A DNA stretch of 6,913 nucleotides, taken from contig JAISVD010000150.1 in the NCBI GenBank assembly GCA_031271875.1, positions 1-6,913 on the forward strand, read 5' to 3'. Below the pieces are notes generated by a model that had not been told where the DNA came from, did no database searches, and worked only from the letters and a program-made list of their open reading frames with translations. The translations under genes and the position numbers were made by a program. Origin of the DNA: Spirochaetaceae bacterium. Lineage in GTDB: Bacteria; Spirochaetota; Spirochaetia; Treponematales; Treponemataceae. Shown here piece after piece: positions 6,082 through 6,913 of the stretch; position 1 is the stretch's first letter, and each line of letters starts with the position of its first letter.

Positions 6082-6128
6082 AAAGAAAAATCTATTTCTT
6101 TGTGCTTAATTGAAATAGATTTTTCTTT
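6082..6128. repeat. 17-bp perfect AT-rich inverted repeat
   Basis: Arms 6082-6098 (AAAGAAAAATCTATTTC) and 6112-6128 are exact reverse complements around a 13-base loop. The stem has only three G/C pairs, so it is long but weak in RNA, and no T-run clearly follows as a terminator tail. Short sequences GTTGC (6066-6070) and GCAAC (6146-6150) could extend pairing outside it. Possibilities are a cruciform-prone site, a miniature element or a dyad operator for glyS; the sequence does not decide between them. Confidence 0.7.
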
Positions 6129-6172
6129 TATTACATCTATAGGTCGCAACTGAAAATTGAGAAAGTTTTCAA

Positions 6173-6201
6173 TTGCCTCCGGTAGAAGCCGATTTCAAAA
6201 T
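6173..6201 (+). promoter_or_regulatory. Possible glyS promoter
   Basis: TTGCCT (6173-6178) and CAAAAT (6196-6201) have the ideal 17-base spacing, with four of six consensus matches in each hexamer. Transcription would start near 6208 and give a leader of about 50 bases. This is a modest match and other starts further upstream are possible. Confidence 0.25.
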
Positions 6202-6258
6202 CTCTCCCGAGGTTTAAAAACGGCTCAAGGTACAGCATATTTTTCAAGAGGAAAGGCA

Positions 6259-6913
6259 ATGGATACGCATGACATTACAATGGAAAAAATCGTCAGCCTC
6301 TGCAAACGGCGCGGTTTTGTGTTTCAGTCAAGTGAAATATACGGCGGTCAGGCGGGGGCCTGGGATTACGGCCCTCCCGGAATAGAGCTGAAAAACAATA
6401 TACAGCGGGCATGGTGGCGGGAGATGACCCAGCTCCACGAAAATATCGTCGGTCTGGACGCCGCGATACTCATGCACCCCCGGGTCTGGGAAGCCTCTGG
6501 GCATGTGGAAAACTTTACCGATCCCCTGGTGGACTGCAAGAAGTGCAAAGCCAGATTCCGGGCTGACCAGATAGACCCGGAAAAACTGGCGTCAAAAACC
6601 TGTCCCGAATGCGGCGGCGAACTCACGGACACCCGCAAGTTCAACCTTATGTTCAAGACCCATATCGGCCCTGCGGAGGACACCGCCAGCGTTCTCTACC
6701 TCCGGCCCGAAACCGCTCAGGGAATCTACGTCAACTATAAGAACATCGCCCAGTCAAACCGCCTTAAAGTTCCCTTCGGCATCGCCCAGGTGGGAAAGGC
6801 ATTCCGCAACGAGATCGTCACGAAAAACTTCATCTTCCGCACATGCGAGTTTGAACAGATGGCGATGCAGTTCTTTGTAAAACCCGGAGAAGATGAGAAA
6901 TGGTTTGATTACT
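6259..6913 (+). CDS. glyS: Glycyl-tRNA synthetase, class II dimeric type (5' part, runs off the right edge)
   Basis: The first 218 residues are present and the frame stays open to the edge. The enzyme charges tRNA-Gly with glycine in the cytoplasm. Recognisable elements are FQSSEIYGGQAGAWDYGPPG (22-41), the N-terminal signature of single-chain GlyRS; HPRVWEASGHVENFTDPLVDC (73-93); a four-cysteine zinc-type site (Cys93, Cys96, Cys115, Cys118); LRPETAQGIYVNY (148-160); and class II motif 2, GKAFRNEI (179-186), followed by FIFRTCEFEQM. This is the alpha2 type, not the two-gene glyQ/glyS alpha-beta type of E. coli. In many bacterial homologues the last motif reads REFEQM; here Cys196 replaces the Arg. 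The ATG at 6259 is preceded by GAGG (6248-6251) at 7 bases; Met8 is a less likely alternative. It is transcribed divergently from the rnf-like operon and is functionally unrelated to it. Confidence 0.97.
   Translation, partial: MDTHDITMEKIVSLCKRRGFVFQSSEIYGGQAGAWDYGPPGIELKNNIQRAWWREMTQLHENIVGLDAAILMHPRVWEASGHVENFTDPLVDCKKCKARFRADQIDPEKLASKTCPECGGELTDTRKFNLMFKTHIGPAEDTASVLYLRPETAQGIYVNYKNIAQSNRLKVPFGIAQVGKAFRNEIVTKNFIFRTCEFEQMAMQFFVKPGEDEKWFDY

Larger units (their letters stand above)
5608..6258. other. Intergenic region between divergent DUF212 and glyS genes
   Basis: This 651-base stretch contains no convincing gene. It holds the leftward operon promoter (5644-5617), a repeat cluster (5864-5973), a long AT-rich hairpin (6082-6128) and a possible glyS promoter (6173-6201). 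Minus-strand bases of about 5855-5735 read as a stop-to-stop open stretch including WADILQETDSLIEFFSS without a start codon, perhaps a relic. Two very short open frames with purine-rich upstream sequence exist (plus 5655-5783, minus 5701-5624) but have no other support. No tRNA, T-box or riboswitch signature was recognised. Confidence 0.7.

Noticed and set aside
6130..6258. T-box or other riboswitch in the glyS leader
   Set aside because: No T-box consensus or glycine riboswitch pattern was found. Only weak short pairings such as GCCG (6188-6191) with CGGC (6221-6224) are present.

Overview
The window looks like spirochaete chromosomal DNA, probably Treponema-related. This is an inference from gene content, moderate GC and gene order; no marker here fixes the genus. 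It holds a leftward (minus-strand) run of seven tightly packed genes (5607 down to 1, running off the left edge), a 651-base intergenic region rich in repeats, and the 5' end of a rightward glycyl-tRNA synthetase gene (6259 to the right edge).

The leftward genes, in transcription order, are: a divergent PAP2/DUF212 membrane protein (5607-5128); an unrecognised 515-residue polytopic membrane protein (5118-3571); then rnfC (3587-2235), rnfD (2238-1189), rnfG-like (1199-732), rnfE (735-121) and the start of rnfA (117-1). The order C-D-G-E-A matches the clostridial-type rnfCDGEAB operon, so rnfB may lie just beyond the left edge. Genes overlap by 4 to 17 bases or are separated by 3 to 9 bases, which indicates one transcription unit. 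A good sigma70-type promoter (TTGACC, 16 bases, TACAAT) lies so close to the first ATG that the mRNA would be nearly leaderless.

Rnf complexes are membrane ion pumps that couple ferredoxin:NAD+ electron transfer to Na+ or H+ movement. The subunits here keep the folds, membrane layout and order of Rnf, and RnfC keeps both [4Fe-4S] cysteine sets. By eye, however, nearly every other cofactor signature is altered. The RnfC glycine-rich NADH/FMN loop and its ECEP motif are replaced. The RnfG C-terminal half with the flavinylation SGAT(T/S) motif is missing. The RnfD flavin-attachment motif is not recognisable. One intramembrane cluster cysteine is absent from RnfE and one from RnfA. This coordinated loss is the main finding: the locus may encode a divergent Rnf-like complex with changed redox chemistry, accompanied by an unknown membrane protein translationally coupled to RnfC.

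The intergenic region (5608-6258) contains a 20-bp perfect inverted repeat with a third, direct copy of the same GGGACAGAGCTT-type motif, resembling REP/RAYT-type repeats, and a separate 17-bp perfect AT-rich hairpin upstream of glyS. The glyS gene is an ordinary bacterial class II dimeric-type GlyRS, seen for its first 218 residues.
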